DNA from: an uncultured Acidobacteriaceae bacterium
Lineage (GTDB): Bacteria; Acidobacteriota; Terriglobia; Terriglobales; Acidobacteriaceae
Direction: 5' to 3'
Length of the DNA: 64,000 bases
Assembly: GCA_937879855.1 (NCBI GenBank)
Contig: CALFMO010000016.1
Location: forward strand, 102,426 to 166,425
Shown here: one piece after another, positions 51,602-60,559 of the stretch
Numbering within the stretch: the first letter of the stretch is position 1
Layout of the letters: every line of letters begins with the position of its first letter
Notes under the pieces: model-generated
What the model was told of the DNA's origin: nothing
Databases searched by the model: none
The model's input: the letters and a program-made list of their open reading frames with translations, nothing else
Made by a program: the position numbers and the translations under genes

Positions 51602-52639
51602 GTGCGACCACACGGCAAAACGAAGTTAGGTTTCTTCCCGCTCCCGGTCGCTGAGGCGGTTCGTCTCAGAAGCCTATTGATGTTCAAGTGCGAATTCTCA
51701 GCGGTTGACCCCTGCGTTGGAGACGGAGTGGCGTTTGCACACATGCTCAAAGAAACGCAAGCTCGTCGATACGGGATCGAGATTGACGCCAACCGAGCAC
51801 AACAAGCCAAAGAACTCGGGATCGAAATCGTGCACGGGAACGCCATGGACGTTCGCTGCCCGGCCGAATCGGTCTCCCTGCTCTATCTCAATCCGCCCTA
51901 TGACCTGGAAGTTGGGAAGACAAACAATCAACGGCTGGAACTTGTCTTTCTGGAGCATACCTATCGCTGGCTGAAGCCCGGCGGTGTCCTCGTTCTTGTT
52001 ATTCCACAGCCGCAACTGAAAGCCTGCGCCAGGACGCTGGGTGAGCACTTCATCGACTTGAGTGTCCATCGACTCACTGAAGGTGAGAGTGTCCGGTACA
52101 AACAGGTTGCTGTTCTTGGCAGACGGCGAAAGCGGCACCAATATCTGGGCGACCATGCGCTCGAGGAGTGTGTGCGCTCATTGGAGATGCTGGCTTTGAA
52201 ACCCGACCTTGCGGTCCTGACTGAGACTCCAGAATCTCGCTACGAAGTCCCGCCTTCTGGACCAACTGTACTCACGAACACCGGCATTCCGCTGGATGAG
52301 GTCGAGGATCTGATGCTCGATTCCACAGCCTATCGCCAAGCGAGTCGAATCCTCCTTCCCAGGCAGCGGGACATTCGAGGCCAGCCACTCACGCCGCTTC
52401 ACGGCGGCCACGTTGGACTGCTCTGCACGGCGGGGATGCTGAACGGGATATTCGGAGACGGAGAAGATCGCCACATCGCTCATTGGCGCTCCGTAAAGTT
52501 CACCGATCACTGGGAAGAAGAGGAAGAGGACGGCACAAAAATCCTGCACGACCGCGAGCGGTTCTCGCACGAACTGACCCTAGTCTTTGCCAACGGAAGA
52601 ACGCAGATTCTGACTCACGAGAAGAAGGAGGCGGAATGA
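51602..52639 (+). CDS. DUF6094-type SAM-dependent DNA methyltransferase
   Basis: 345 residues from the GTG at 51602, which follows AGGAGG; the upstream TTG lacks such a site. SAM-binding motif AVDPCVGDGVAF (about 35-46), acidic YGIEIDANRA, and the catalytic motif LLYLNPPYDLE (NPPY), typical of N6-adenine methyltransferases. The rest of the protein is specific to the DUF6094 group. It is coupled to the next gene (four-base overlap) and lies in a module with a helicase, often seen on integrative elements; it may protect transferred DNA. Confidence 0.85.
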   Translation: MRPHGKTKLGFFPLPVAEAVRLRSLLMFKCEFSAVDPCVGDGVAFAHMLKETQARRYGIEIDANRAQQAKELGIEIVHGNAMDVRCPAESVSLLYLNPPYDLEVGKTNNQRLELVFLEHTYRWLKPGGVLVLVIPQPQLKACARTLGEHFIDLSVHRLTEGESVRYKQVAVLGRRRKRHQYLGDHALEECVRSLEMLALKPDLAVLTETPESRYEVPPSGPTVLTNTGIPLDEVEDLMLDSTAYRQASRILLPRQRDIRGQPLTPLHGGHVGLLCTAGMLNGIFGDGEDRHIAHWRSVKFTDHWEEEEEDGTKILHDRERFSHELTLVFANGRTQILTHEKKEAE

Positions 52640-53304
52640 AAAATGCCCACCTTCGCTTCGGCTGGCTCACGTATGTGAAGAGCACGGAGAAAACCACGAC
52701 CAGCATCAAATTGCGTCTTGATCGCTTCATCGGCGAGGTCTTGCCGGAGCCTCCGCGGCAAGCCAAGGCACACTTCATTTCCGTGATCGGTGGGGATACA
52801 CAGATTGCGGCCGTGAGCGCGGCGATCTCGCTCGGCGACCGCTTCGTTGTGGAAGGACCAGACCTCGCCCCGACACGCGTCTGCCTCGAGCACAAGGCTC
52901 AGTGCTTTAAGGGATCGATTCCTCTGGCTGGCCGCAGGAAGCCACTGCGTCATCTGATCGCGATTTCGGAAGAATTTGCCGCCGACAGCGCTCCGGCAGA
53001 ATCCAAAACGCTCCTGGCAGGCTGCGACAGTCACTTCGTATGGGCTGCGATCGCGGATCTTCACGGGATACCGGGAATGCCAGAGTGGGCCGAATGGTTT
53101 ATGGATGAGTTAAAGGCGCATCGTGCGCTCACGCCCGCGCTCGGTATTGGGTGTCGTCCGGCAATTATCCATGGTGAAAAACAGCGGTTTCTTGAATGGG
53201 TCAGCTGGGGTGTCGAGAGCGGTGCCATTCAACTTTCCGTTGAGAGTGGTCCGATTCACTGGCCTACGCTGACTCTGCAGGATATCTTCACCGGTGCCGT
53301 CTAA
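52636..53304 (+). CDS. Hypothetical partner of the DUF6094 methyltransferase
   Basis: 222 residues from the ATG overlapping the methyltransferase stop. Contains AHFISVIGGDTQIAAVSAAI and LLAGCDSHFVWAAIADLHGI. No recognised domain. Fixed position between the methyltransferase and helicase suggests a shared function. Confidence 0.6.
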   Translation: MKNAHLRFGWLTYVKSTEKTTTSIKLRLDRFIGEVLPEPPRQAKAHFISVIGGDTQIAAVSAAISLGDRFVVEGPDLAPTRVCLEHKAQCFKGSIPLAGRRKPLRHLIAISEEFAADSAPAESKTLLAGCDSHFVWAAIADLHGIPGMPEWAEWFMDELKAHRALTPALGIGCRPAIIHGEKQRFLEWVSWGVESGAIQLSVESGPIHWPTLTLQDIFTGAV

Positions 53305-53379
53305 TTCCGGCGTCACGCTCGTTTCGTTCCCCGCTGGTGTTCTTCTTCCACCCGTTCGCTCTGTTTCAAGAGAAGTGCT

Positions 53380-55704
53380 ATGCCAGAACTAACAACGATC
53401 TATGACTACATGCGTTCCTATGCGCTGCTGCTCGGGGAGCGCATCCTCGATCAATTCCCGGCGCTTCAGCAGCCTCATGATCCGCCTTCTCCCCGGATTG
53501 AAAGTTTGTTGCGCAGGCCCTTTCCCGCTCAAGCGATTGCGATCATGGGCCTGGCCAAACGCTGGCGCGAGGCGCGCACCGGCATGGTGGTCGCCGAATG
53601 TGGCACGGGGAAAACACTGATCTCACTTGGAGCCATTCACGTGCACAGCGAAGGGGAACCGTTTACCGCCGTGGCCATGGTGCCGCCGCATTTGGTCGAC
53701 AAGTGGGCACGCGAGGCGTTTCTCACGCTACCCGGAACGCGCGTATTTTTCATCGACGACTTGAGAAACGGAGGGGGCGAGAACAAGTCTCACGGAGTAA
53801 ACGAAGTACGGCTCAAGCGCGGCCGCATCGTTCGAGAGGGCTTGCGCACGAGCTTGAGTGAGCTGCGTCTGCGGAAGGAGGCGTCGAGCCCTCGCAAACG
53901 ATGGCTTTCACTATGTGGACGGTCCTCGCTGTTCATTGTCGGCCGCGAGCGGGCCAAGCTGGGCTACTTCTGGCGCCACGCTTACGGAATGCCACGTTCG
54001 GGACCCTACTCGGGCTGCTTGGTGAATTCCGACACGGGAAAGCCGGTCATCGCAGACAAGGGGCGGTTGACTACTGCTGATTTCGCTAAGTTGAAGATTT
54101 CGGAAGTGATCGAGAGTCGAGGCGGGAAAACCTGCCGCCCACTCCATAGTCCCCTCTGGCAGGCGGATCCCGACAAGATCCGGCGGATGGCGCCAATCGA
54201 GTTCATCGGACGCTACATGCCGGGCTGGTTTGACTATGCCATCTGCGATGAGATTCACCAACTGGCGGGCGATACTGCGCAGGGCAACGCTCTCGGTACT
54301 TTGGCGTCGTGCACTGATCGTATTGTCGGCCTCACCGGGACTCTTCTCGGCGGCTATGCGGACGATCTCTTTAATACTTTGTTTCGCCTGGAAGCCGGAG
54401 GAATGAAGGAGCACGGATACGAGTGGGGCGCCACCGGACGAAGCGCCTTCATGCAGGATTACGGCGTTCTCGAAACCATTACCAAGATTGAGCCTGAGGA
54501 CAATCGCTGTTCGAAAGCGAAGGCGACGAGCATGGTGCGCCGAAAGCCGGGTGCATCGCCCTTGCTCTTCGGCGAATTCCTGATGCAGTTGTGCGCCTTC
54601 CTATTCCTCGAAGACATCTCCGGCGAACTGCCACCCTATGAAGAAACCTATCTGAGCGTGTCAATGGACCCGTTGATGATGGCTTCCTATCGGGAACTGG
54701 AAGATGCCATTCGGAAAGCCTTGAAAGAACACAGAGGCAATCGTTCGGTTTTGAGCACGATGCTGAACACACTATTGCTCTATCCGGACCACCCGTATGG
54801 ATTAGGAACGCTCTACGGCACCGAGTTCGATCCGGAGCTCAAACGCAACGTTCGCTTCGTGATCGCTGAGACACGAGATCTCCCCGAAGAGCAACTGTAT
54901 TCGAAAGAACGAAAGCTAATCGAAGAGATCAGAAGGGAACTGGCCGAAGGGCGTCGATGTCAGGTGTTTTCCGTGTTCACGCAAAAACACGACGTGCCCG
55001 CCCGGCTGCAAAGAATTCTCGGGAACGAAGGGATTCGCACCGCCGTATTACGGGCAAGCGTCGACACCTCAAACCGCGAGGCCTGGTACGCACGCCAGAT
55101 CAAGGAAGGTGTCGAGGTCGTGATCTCGCATCCCAAGCTGGTCGAAACCGGACTAGATCTGCTCGATTTTCCAACCATCCTCTTCTATGAATCGGGCTAC
55201 TCCTTGCATACGCTGCGTCAGGCGAGCCGCCGGTCGTGGCGCATCGGGCAGCGGCGACCTGTGCGGGTGAAGTTCCTCTGCTACGAAGGCACGATGCAGA
55301 CGGCATGTTTACGCCTGATGGGAAAGAAACTTCTGGTGGCGCTCACCATGGAGGGCAAATTTGCTGGCGAGGGACTGCAGTCGATCGACGAAGACGATGA
55401 CATGCTATCCGCAATGGCCAGAGAGTTGGTTGAAAGGAACGGCATAGGGGAGTCTGCTGATGCGGTGTGGAAGGCGCTGAACCGAGAACATCAGAAGCTA
55501 TTTCCGACTGCTTATGAGCCAGCGAATGAAGTGGCAGCACCCGACTTGTCCCAGAATGCGCCTCCGAGCGACTCCGATGCTCGCGTGCCCCTCCGGGAAC
55601 TGTTCGATTCGAGTTCGGTCGTCATCTTCGGACACAGACCCGGATCGGGCAGGAGACCCCGTAGCAAGTCCTCCGTTCCGGAGCAGGCTTCACTGTTCGG
55701 ATGA
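53380..55704 (+). CDS. SNF2-like superfamily 2 helicase
   Basis: 774 residues. Motif I VAECGTGKTLISLG (about 71-84), motif Ia VAMVPPHLVDKWAREA, motif II YAICDEIHQL (DExH), motif III IVGLTGTLLGGY, and in the second RecA domain FSVFTQKHDVPARLQ, SHPKLVETGLDLL and RQASRRSWRIGQ, the SNF2 motif VI. A 100-residue insert lies between motifs Ia and II. Probably DNA translocation with the neighbouring methyltransferase, in element maintenance or defence. Confidence 0.88.
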   Translation: MPELTTIYDYMRSYALLLGERILDQFPALQQPHDPPSPRIESLLRRPFPAQAIAIMGLAKRWREARTGMVVAECGTGKTLISLGAIHVHSEGEPFTAVAMVPPHLVDKWAREAFLTLPGTRVFFIDDLRNGGGENKSHGVNEVRLKRGRIVREGLRTSLSELRLRKEASSPRKRWLSLCGRSSLFIVGRERAKLGYFWRHAYGMPRSGPYSGCLVNSDTGKPVIADKGRLTTADFAKLKISEVIESRGGKTCRPLHSPLWQADPDKIRRMAPIEFIGRYMPGWFDYAICDEIHQLAGDTAQGNALGTLASCTDRIVGLTGTLLGGYADDLFNTLFRLEAGGMKEHGYEWGATGRSAFMQDYGVLETITKIEPEDNRCSKAKATSMVRRKPGASPLLFGEFLMQLCAFLFLEDISGELPPYEETYLSVSMDPLMMASYRELEDAIRKALKEHRGNRSVLSTMLNTLLLYPDHPYGLGTLYGTEFDPELKRNVRFVIAETRDLPEEQLYSKERKLIEEIRRELAEGRRCQVFSVFTQKHDVPARLQRILGNEGIRTAVLRASVDTSNREAWYARQIKEGVEVVISHPKLVETGLDLLDFPTILFYESGYSLHTLRQASRRSWRIGQRRPVRVKFLCYEGTMQTACLRLMGKKLLVALTMEGKFAGEGLQSIDEDDDMLSAMARELVERNGIGESADAVWKALNREHQKLFPTAYEPANEVAAPDLSQNAPPSDSDARVPLRELFDSSSVVIFGHRPGSGRRPRSKSSVPEQASLFG

Positions 55705-56058
55705 GCACGCCTGCCCATCAATCAGCGAATGCTCCGCCTTACAGTGCACATCAAACTGGGACTGCAACGATTTTTGATACTCCTCGCGGTTCGGACGATG
55801 ACTAGCTCCCCGCGCCTTGAAGGATAGGGCAGTGTGTGCAGTGTGCCTCGACTGGGATATCGTCCAGCCATTTAGTAACGCGCAGAGCTGGCTTCGGCAT
55901 TGCTTGCTTTTCTCTGATCTTCCCTTGGGGAATAACCGAGCCCTCAAAGATCGTCAGTCTACTCGACGTCGACCGACGTGGCATTCGCACGGGCGTAAAC
56001 GGCTTTCCATTTCTCACGGTTTGCAGTTCATTTCACCCAAAAAGGAGGAAACAGTAGT
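55705..56058. other. Stretch without a confident gene
   Basis: About 350 bases between the helicase and DUF932 genes. Short frames exist but none has a family or ribosome binding site. The end contains AAAAAGGAGGAAAC, the ribosome binding site of the DUF932 gene. Confidence 0.4.
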
Positions 56059-56793
56059 ATGTCAGAAACAAGTACGCTCATTGGCTATAGCGGCCGAACT
56101 ATTGGCCGCGAAGAACTGGCGCTGGTACCCACGCCGCCAGCAACCGAAACCCACCGCCCGATCCCGCATCGCGAGATCGTGCGGGCACTGATTGAAACGC
56201 TGGGATTCCGCCACATCGGAGTCGTCCACGACGAATATGCAGTCTCGCCGGATGGGATGAAGATGTTCGGAGTCCTTGACCTCGCAACCGAGATGCAGGG
56301 GTGTCGCTTCTCCATTGGACTGAGAAACTCCCACGACAAGAGCATGCGGTTGGCGATGACCTGCGGCTATCGCGTGTTCGTGTGCTCGAACATGGCGTTT
56401 TCCGGGGACTTTACGCCCGTTCTCGCCAAGCACTCAAAGTCGTTCTCTCTCATCGACTGCATTTCGGTGGGAATTGACCGAATGCAGCGAAACTTTGATC
56501 CGATGCGAAAGCAGGTAGAGGCTTGGCAGAGGAGCGAGTTGACGGACGTGACGGCCAAGGTGGTCATCTACGAAGCATTTGTGGAGGGCAAGCTCGAAGC
56601 TCCCAAACATCTTGCCCGAACGGTCCACGACCTTTATTTCGAGCCAAAGTACGAGGAATTCCGATCGCGGACAATCTGGAGTCTGTCGAACGCATTTACC
56701 TCAGCCTTCAGGGAACTGGAGCCCATTCCCCAGTTCAAGGCGACTGCGAAGCTGGGAGAGTTCCTCGAGGCCCGGTTCTCGCAATCGTTCTAG
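56059..56793 (+). CDS. DUF932 family protein
   Basis: 244 residues from an ATG with AAAGGAGG upstream. HREIVRALIETLGF, YAVSPDGMKMFGVLDL, FSIGLRNSHDKSMRLAMTCG and YRVFVCSNMAFSGDF are typical of DUF932, a family common on phages and plasmids whose function is unknown. It is the last gene I would assign to the element with confidence. Confidence 0.85.
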   Translation: MSETSTLIGYSGRTIGREELALVPTPPATETHRPIPHREIVRALIETLGFRHIGVVHDEYAVSPDGMKMFGVLDLATEMQGCRFSIGLRNSHDKSMRLAMTCGYRVFVCSNMAFSGDFTPVLAKHSKSFSLIDCISVGIDRMQRNFDPMRKQVEAWQRSELTDVTAKVVIYEAFVEGKLEAPKHLARTVHDLYFEPKYEEFRSRTIWSLSNAFTSAFRELEPIPQFKATAKLGEFLEARFSQSF

Positions 56794-56865
56794 CCTTCGG
56801 CGGTACCGGCCGGGCCGCCGCTTCGATTATTGTCATTTGCCTAACCCTTGGGAACGTCATCGACC

Positions 56866-57475
56866 TCATCTCAACCAAAGATCGTTGTCAGCTCGAATCC
56901 GGCGGTCGATTAAGGTATCTAGCGCAGCCGCGAAGGCGCGCCGCAGTGCGACCACTTGTTGCGCAGGGATTCCCTTCGCAATTAGGAGAGTAGCAGTTCC
57001 ATGCGCTACTGCCCACAGAGCTAGAGCTAAGCGCGTGTGCTCCGCAATCGATCCTCCCAGACGTTCAGCCAGTTGTCTTCTGATCAGCTCAGCAATAGGT
57101 ATCGAATTCCTGTGCGTAGAGCGACTCTGCGACCGGACAAACTGCGAAAGGCCACTTGTATGCGACGCGAAAAGCTTATATTCGTGGGGATGTCTCAATG
57201 CGAATTCAACGTAGCGCATGCATGTTTCTTCCGGAGATCGGGATGACTGGATGACTGAAGGGCTCTGAGGACATCCTGCTGCACTGGTTGCCCCAAGGCG
57301 AACAAGATGTCATGCCGACTCTGGAAGCGCCGATAGACTGTAGGTGTATTGGTATTGGTACCTGCAATCCTCGGCATAGCTCGTATTCTGAGAGCCTCTT
57401 CCCTCCTTTTTGCCAAAGCTTGTGGGCGGCTTTCAAGATTTGCTTTTCCACGCCCGGATCAGGTTGTCTTGCCAT
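56866..57475 (-). pseudogene. TetR-family regulator, frameshifted
   Basis: Three pieces in different frames reconstruct one TetR protein. First MARQPDPGVEKQILKAAHKL (start 57475), then EALRIRAMPRIAGTN and TPTVYRRFQSRHDILFALGQ in a second frame, then MRYVEFALRHPHEYKLFASH to the end in a third. The HTH and the C-terminal ligand domain are both recognisable. Two frame changes (near 57410 and 57220) make it inactive unless they are sequencing errors. Confidence 0.8.
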
Positions 57476-57902
57476 CAGGTCTCCCGCTCGCAATTCCTCC
57501 GCAACAGGTTGAATGTTTATCGTTTATGGGAAACTGAAAAATGCTCATGCACGATACGGGCGATATTGTTCTTATCGACCGCGAACACCTGAGTCGCCCC
57601 GACCCTGGCGGATCGTTTCGTAATCGCGGGGAGAAGCTGACGAGTAGAAATGGTCTGGTGCGATGTAGGACATTAGCACTCCGCTATTCTCGTAATTGTG
57701 ATCGGAACCATTCGTTCGGTCGGGTCCAACGCCAACAACGCTTTCTCTGCCGTGGCTACTTCGAAACGTTGAGCTCACAAAGAACAATTCCACTATCGTA
57801 ATGTTCCGTTTGCCACCGATCAGGCTTCCCCGGGAAAGCGGACCTCTTCAGATTCTTCAGACGACGCCGAATTTCCGGGTGTCCTGTGCTAACTACGAGC
57901 GG
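57476..57902. other. Stretch without a confident gene
   Basis: About 430 bases between the TetR pseudogene and the glycosyltransferase gene. No frame has a family or convincing start. It may contain the element's right boundary, but no copy of the tRNA-Leu attachment sequence is visible here. Confidence 0.35.
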
Positions 57903-59345
57903 TCAACTGGCTGGGACCGGCGATGAGTCTGTCTTGTCGCGTTCCGCTGACTGCGGGCCTTGACGCTGGAGGGGTCTCCAAGCCATGTCGCCTCGAAAGT
58001 ACTGCCACAGGCCCTGTAATCGCCAAATCATGTGCAATTGCCGGTAGGGAAAGTGTTCGACGAAGCAGTAGCTCACGAGTCGCACGACATCTTGCCAGTC
58101 GTTGTATCTCTTGTAGGTGAGTTCTTCTTGTAGTACAGAACCAATGGAAATCACCGTCGCAAAACCATACCCAAACAGCACGAACTGAATAGAGAATGTC
58201 CAACTTAGAGCGCCAAGGATTGCTGCCAGCAAAACCGTTGCGAAGCCGAACACTTCGATAACCGGGGACAGCAATTCGAAAAGCCACAAATACGGAAGCG
58301 CCAGGCACCCGATGCGGCCATAGCGTGGTCGGAAGAGCATGTCCTTGTTCGGCCACAAGACATCGAGCAAGCCCTTTTGCCAGCGCGCCCGCTGTCTTGC
58401 GAGGGAACGGAGGTCCGATGGTACTTCCGTCCAGCAGACGGGGTCCGGAACAAACTCGATGCGATAGTCGGCACGCTTTTCGAGCAAGTGGCGGTGTAAG
58501 CGCGCAACCAGATCGAAATCCTCGCCGATGGCGAAAGGCCGATAACCTCCCACGGCACGAACGAGATCAGTTCGAAAGACTCCGAACGCGCCGGAAACAA
58601 TCATCAGCATATTGCCTCGTGCCCACGCTTCTCTTCCAATTAAGAAGGCACGCAGATATTCAACAACTTGGATAACTTCGATACTTGTCTTGGCCAGGCG
58701 TACACGGCGAATCCTTCCCGCCTCGATCTCTGACCCGTTCAGGACTCGGACAATCCCACCGGCTGCAACGACACACTTTGGATCCGCCAGCACGGGCACC
58801 ATAATCCGCAGCAGAGCGTCGCGCTCGAGTACGGAGTCGGCATCGACTACGCAGACGTACGGCGAAGACGCTGCGTTCAAGCCAGCATTTACCGCATCCG
58901 CCTTGCTGCCAACCGATTCCTTATCGATCACAAGCAGGCGCGGGTCGACGTCACTTCGGTACAAACCTCTAACTGAGCCGCTCACTACCTGCGGGACGTA
59001 CACCGCCTTCACCAGGCGTAGGCGGAATTCCCTTTGCATCATCTGCAGCGTGTTATCAGCTGACCCATCGTTGATGACGATGAGCTCGAGCTCGGGATAA
59101 TCCAGATCAAGAAGGTTTCTCAGCGCGGTGCAAATAGATTTCTCCTCGTTATGTGCAGGCACCAGCACGGTGATAGGAGGCACCATGGGCGAGCCCTTCA
59201 TCCAATCGAACCGGATGCTTTCCAGGTGTCGAAGGTGGGCCGCGCTCGTCCGCAGCGCGATGGCGAGCATAATGAGGTAGGCAACATTGGAAAGAAGATA
59301 ATAGAAAAACAGTGCGTGGTTAGCCGCATCCAAGAAATGAATCAT
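57903..59345 (-). CDS. Family 2 processive glycosyltransferase, membrane-bound
   Basis: 480 residues. An N-terminal transmembrane helix is followed by a GT2 domain: ITVLVPAHNEEKSICTALRN, LIVINDGSADNT, the metal-binding CVVDADSVLERDAL, IGEDFDLVARLHRHL and RQRARWQKGLLDV (QxxRW). C-terminal transmembrane helices resemble those of cellulose or poly-GlcNAc synthases. It should polymerise and export an exopolysaccharide at the inner membrane. It overlaps the HEAT-repeat gene by four bases in an operon with a YaiO-type outer-membrane protein. Confidence 0.92.
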   Translation of the reverse strand: MIHFLDAANHALFFYYLLSNVAYLIMLAIALRTSAAHLRHLESIRFDWMKGSPMVPPITVLVPAHNEEKSICTALRNLLDLDYPELELIVINDGSADNTLQMMQREFRLRLVKAVYVPQVVSGSVRGLYRSDVDPRLLVIDKESVGSKADAVNAGLNAASSPYVCVVDADSVLERDALLRIMVPVLADPKCVVAAGGIVRVLNGSEIEAGRIRRVRLAKTSIEVIQVVEYLRAFLIGREAWARGNMLMIVSGAFGVFRTDLVRAVGGYRPFAIGEDFDLVARLHRHLLEKRADYRIEFVPDPVCWTEVPSDLRSLARQRARWQKGLLDVLWPNKDMLFRPRYGRIGCLALPYLWLFELLSPVIEVFGFATVLLAAILGALSWTFSIQFVLFGYGFATVISIGSVLQEELTYKRYNDWQDVVRLVSYCFVEHFPYRQLHMIWRLQGLWQYFRGDMAWRPLQRQGPQSAERDKTDSSPVPAS

Positions 59346-60559
59346 GGTTGAGACGCCGCCTTGACCAGCACGTTCTTCTCCGAAGCCAATGGCTCAGGAG
59401 TCAGCTTCACAGTTCGCAAAATATCAAGCAAATTCTTGTTTGTTTCCTTGCTGGCTCTCAGATTGTTCTGGATCTCTGCCATGAGATGGGCCTGCAGACC
59501 GGCATTTTCTAGCGCCGTTACAAAGGCGTGTAAGCCATATTGGTCCTTGAGGGCGACCACATTTTCGAAAATCGGCAATAAATCCGCTTTGAAACATATG
59601 AGGCCTTCTGCAGTTCGCAAACGCACTAGCCGATTTGAATCTGTTAATCCGCGCAACAGGGAAGGCAAAGCCGCCCGATCGCAAAGTTCGCCCAGACTTA
59701 CGATCGCGCGCAACCGCACAAACCACACGGGGTCCTTCGCCAAGTCACTCAGAACATCGACTGCTGCACTGGGGCTCAGATATGCCAGCCCACGTGCTGC
59801 CGCGGCTCGCAATTCGGGCAGGTTGTCGTCAGCAAACTGCAGCAACTCCGGGCCGATTGAGGGTGTTGCTACTTCCCCCAACACGCGTCCCAACACTTCG
59901 CGAACAGTGTTGTCCGCGTGACGCAGATGCGGTAGTAACACTTGTGGACGTTCCGCGCAGGTCTGGACCAGTGCGCTTTGCAACGGAAGCGCCGGCACTA
60001 CCAGCCCGACCTCCCCGACCCAGTTGAGGATTTCCCTCGCGGCTTCTGGGCACGCCATCCGCCCGAGTCCTCGCAGGGCGGCCAGTCGAGTCTCCGAATC
60101 GTGATCGCGGAGTCCTTCAGCCAGCGCAGGAATCCCTTCCGGCGCCCGCGTTCGAGCAAGCGCCACCAGGGCTCTGTGCCGTCGCCATCCGTGATGCTGC
60201 CGCGCCTCGGAAATGCGTTTCTCGACTAGCCCGCTGATTCGCATGAACTTTAACAACTGCGCCGATTCCTCTGGGCTCGCGATTTCGAAGGCGTCCAGAA
60301 CCATGGTTTCGATAAGTTCCCGTTCCGAGGCTTTTGTACGCCATGCAGTGTAGGGAATCTCTCCGGAGATTAGTGCATCCCATTTTTGGCGGATGGCGAA
60401 CATGCGGGCATCTCGATTTGCGAAATACTGTTTGCGATAAGTTCGGCGAAGCAAGATAAACCCCAACAGCAACACGTCCGCGACTATCACAGAAACGATC
60501 GCCTTGACCACGAAGGCGGCGGGCCCTAGCTTGCGAAATGTGTCAAAAGTGGATCCCAT
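59342..60559 (-). CDS. Membrane-anchored HEAT-repeat protein
   Basis: 405 residues from the ATG at 60559. An N-terminal transmembrane helix (AAFVVKAIVSVIVADVLLLG) is followed by a cytoplasmic region with about six HEAT/PBS-type repeats (RHRALVALARTRAPEGIPAL, SETRLAALRGLGRMACPEAA, LPELRAAAARGLAYLSPSAA). HEAT repeats bind proteins, so it may bridge the synthase and the outer-membrane protein. Genes overlap on both sides. Confidence 0.8.
   Translation of the reverse strand: MGSTFDTFRKLGPAAFVVKAIVSVIVADVLLLGFILLRRTYRKQYFANRDARMFAIRQKWDALISGEIPYTAWRTKASERELIETMVLDAFEIASPEESAQLLKFMRISGLVEKRISEARQHHGWRRHRALVALARTRAPEGIPALAEGLRDHDSETRLAALRGLGRMACPEAAREILNWVGEVGLVVPALPLQSALVQTCAERPQVLLPHLRHADNTVREVLGRVLGEVATPSIGPELLQFADDNLPELRAAAARGLAYLSPSAAVDVLSDLAKDPVWFVRLRAIVSLGELCDRAALPSLLRGLTDSNRLVRLRTAEGLICFKADLLPIFENVVALKDQYGLHAFVTALENAGLQAHLMAEIQNNLRASKETNKNLLDILRTVKLTPEPLASEKNVLVKAASQP

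Noticed and set aside
55817..56191. Plus-strand frame of 124 codons overlapping the DUF932 start
   Set aside because: It runs into the well-supported DUF932 gene in another frame and has no family or ribosome binding site.
57371..57382. CTCGGCATAG near 57374 as another RIT end
   Set aside because: A single isolated motif inside the TetR pseudogene, without the paired copy or recombinase sequence.
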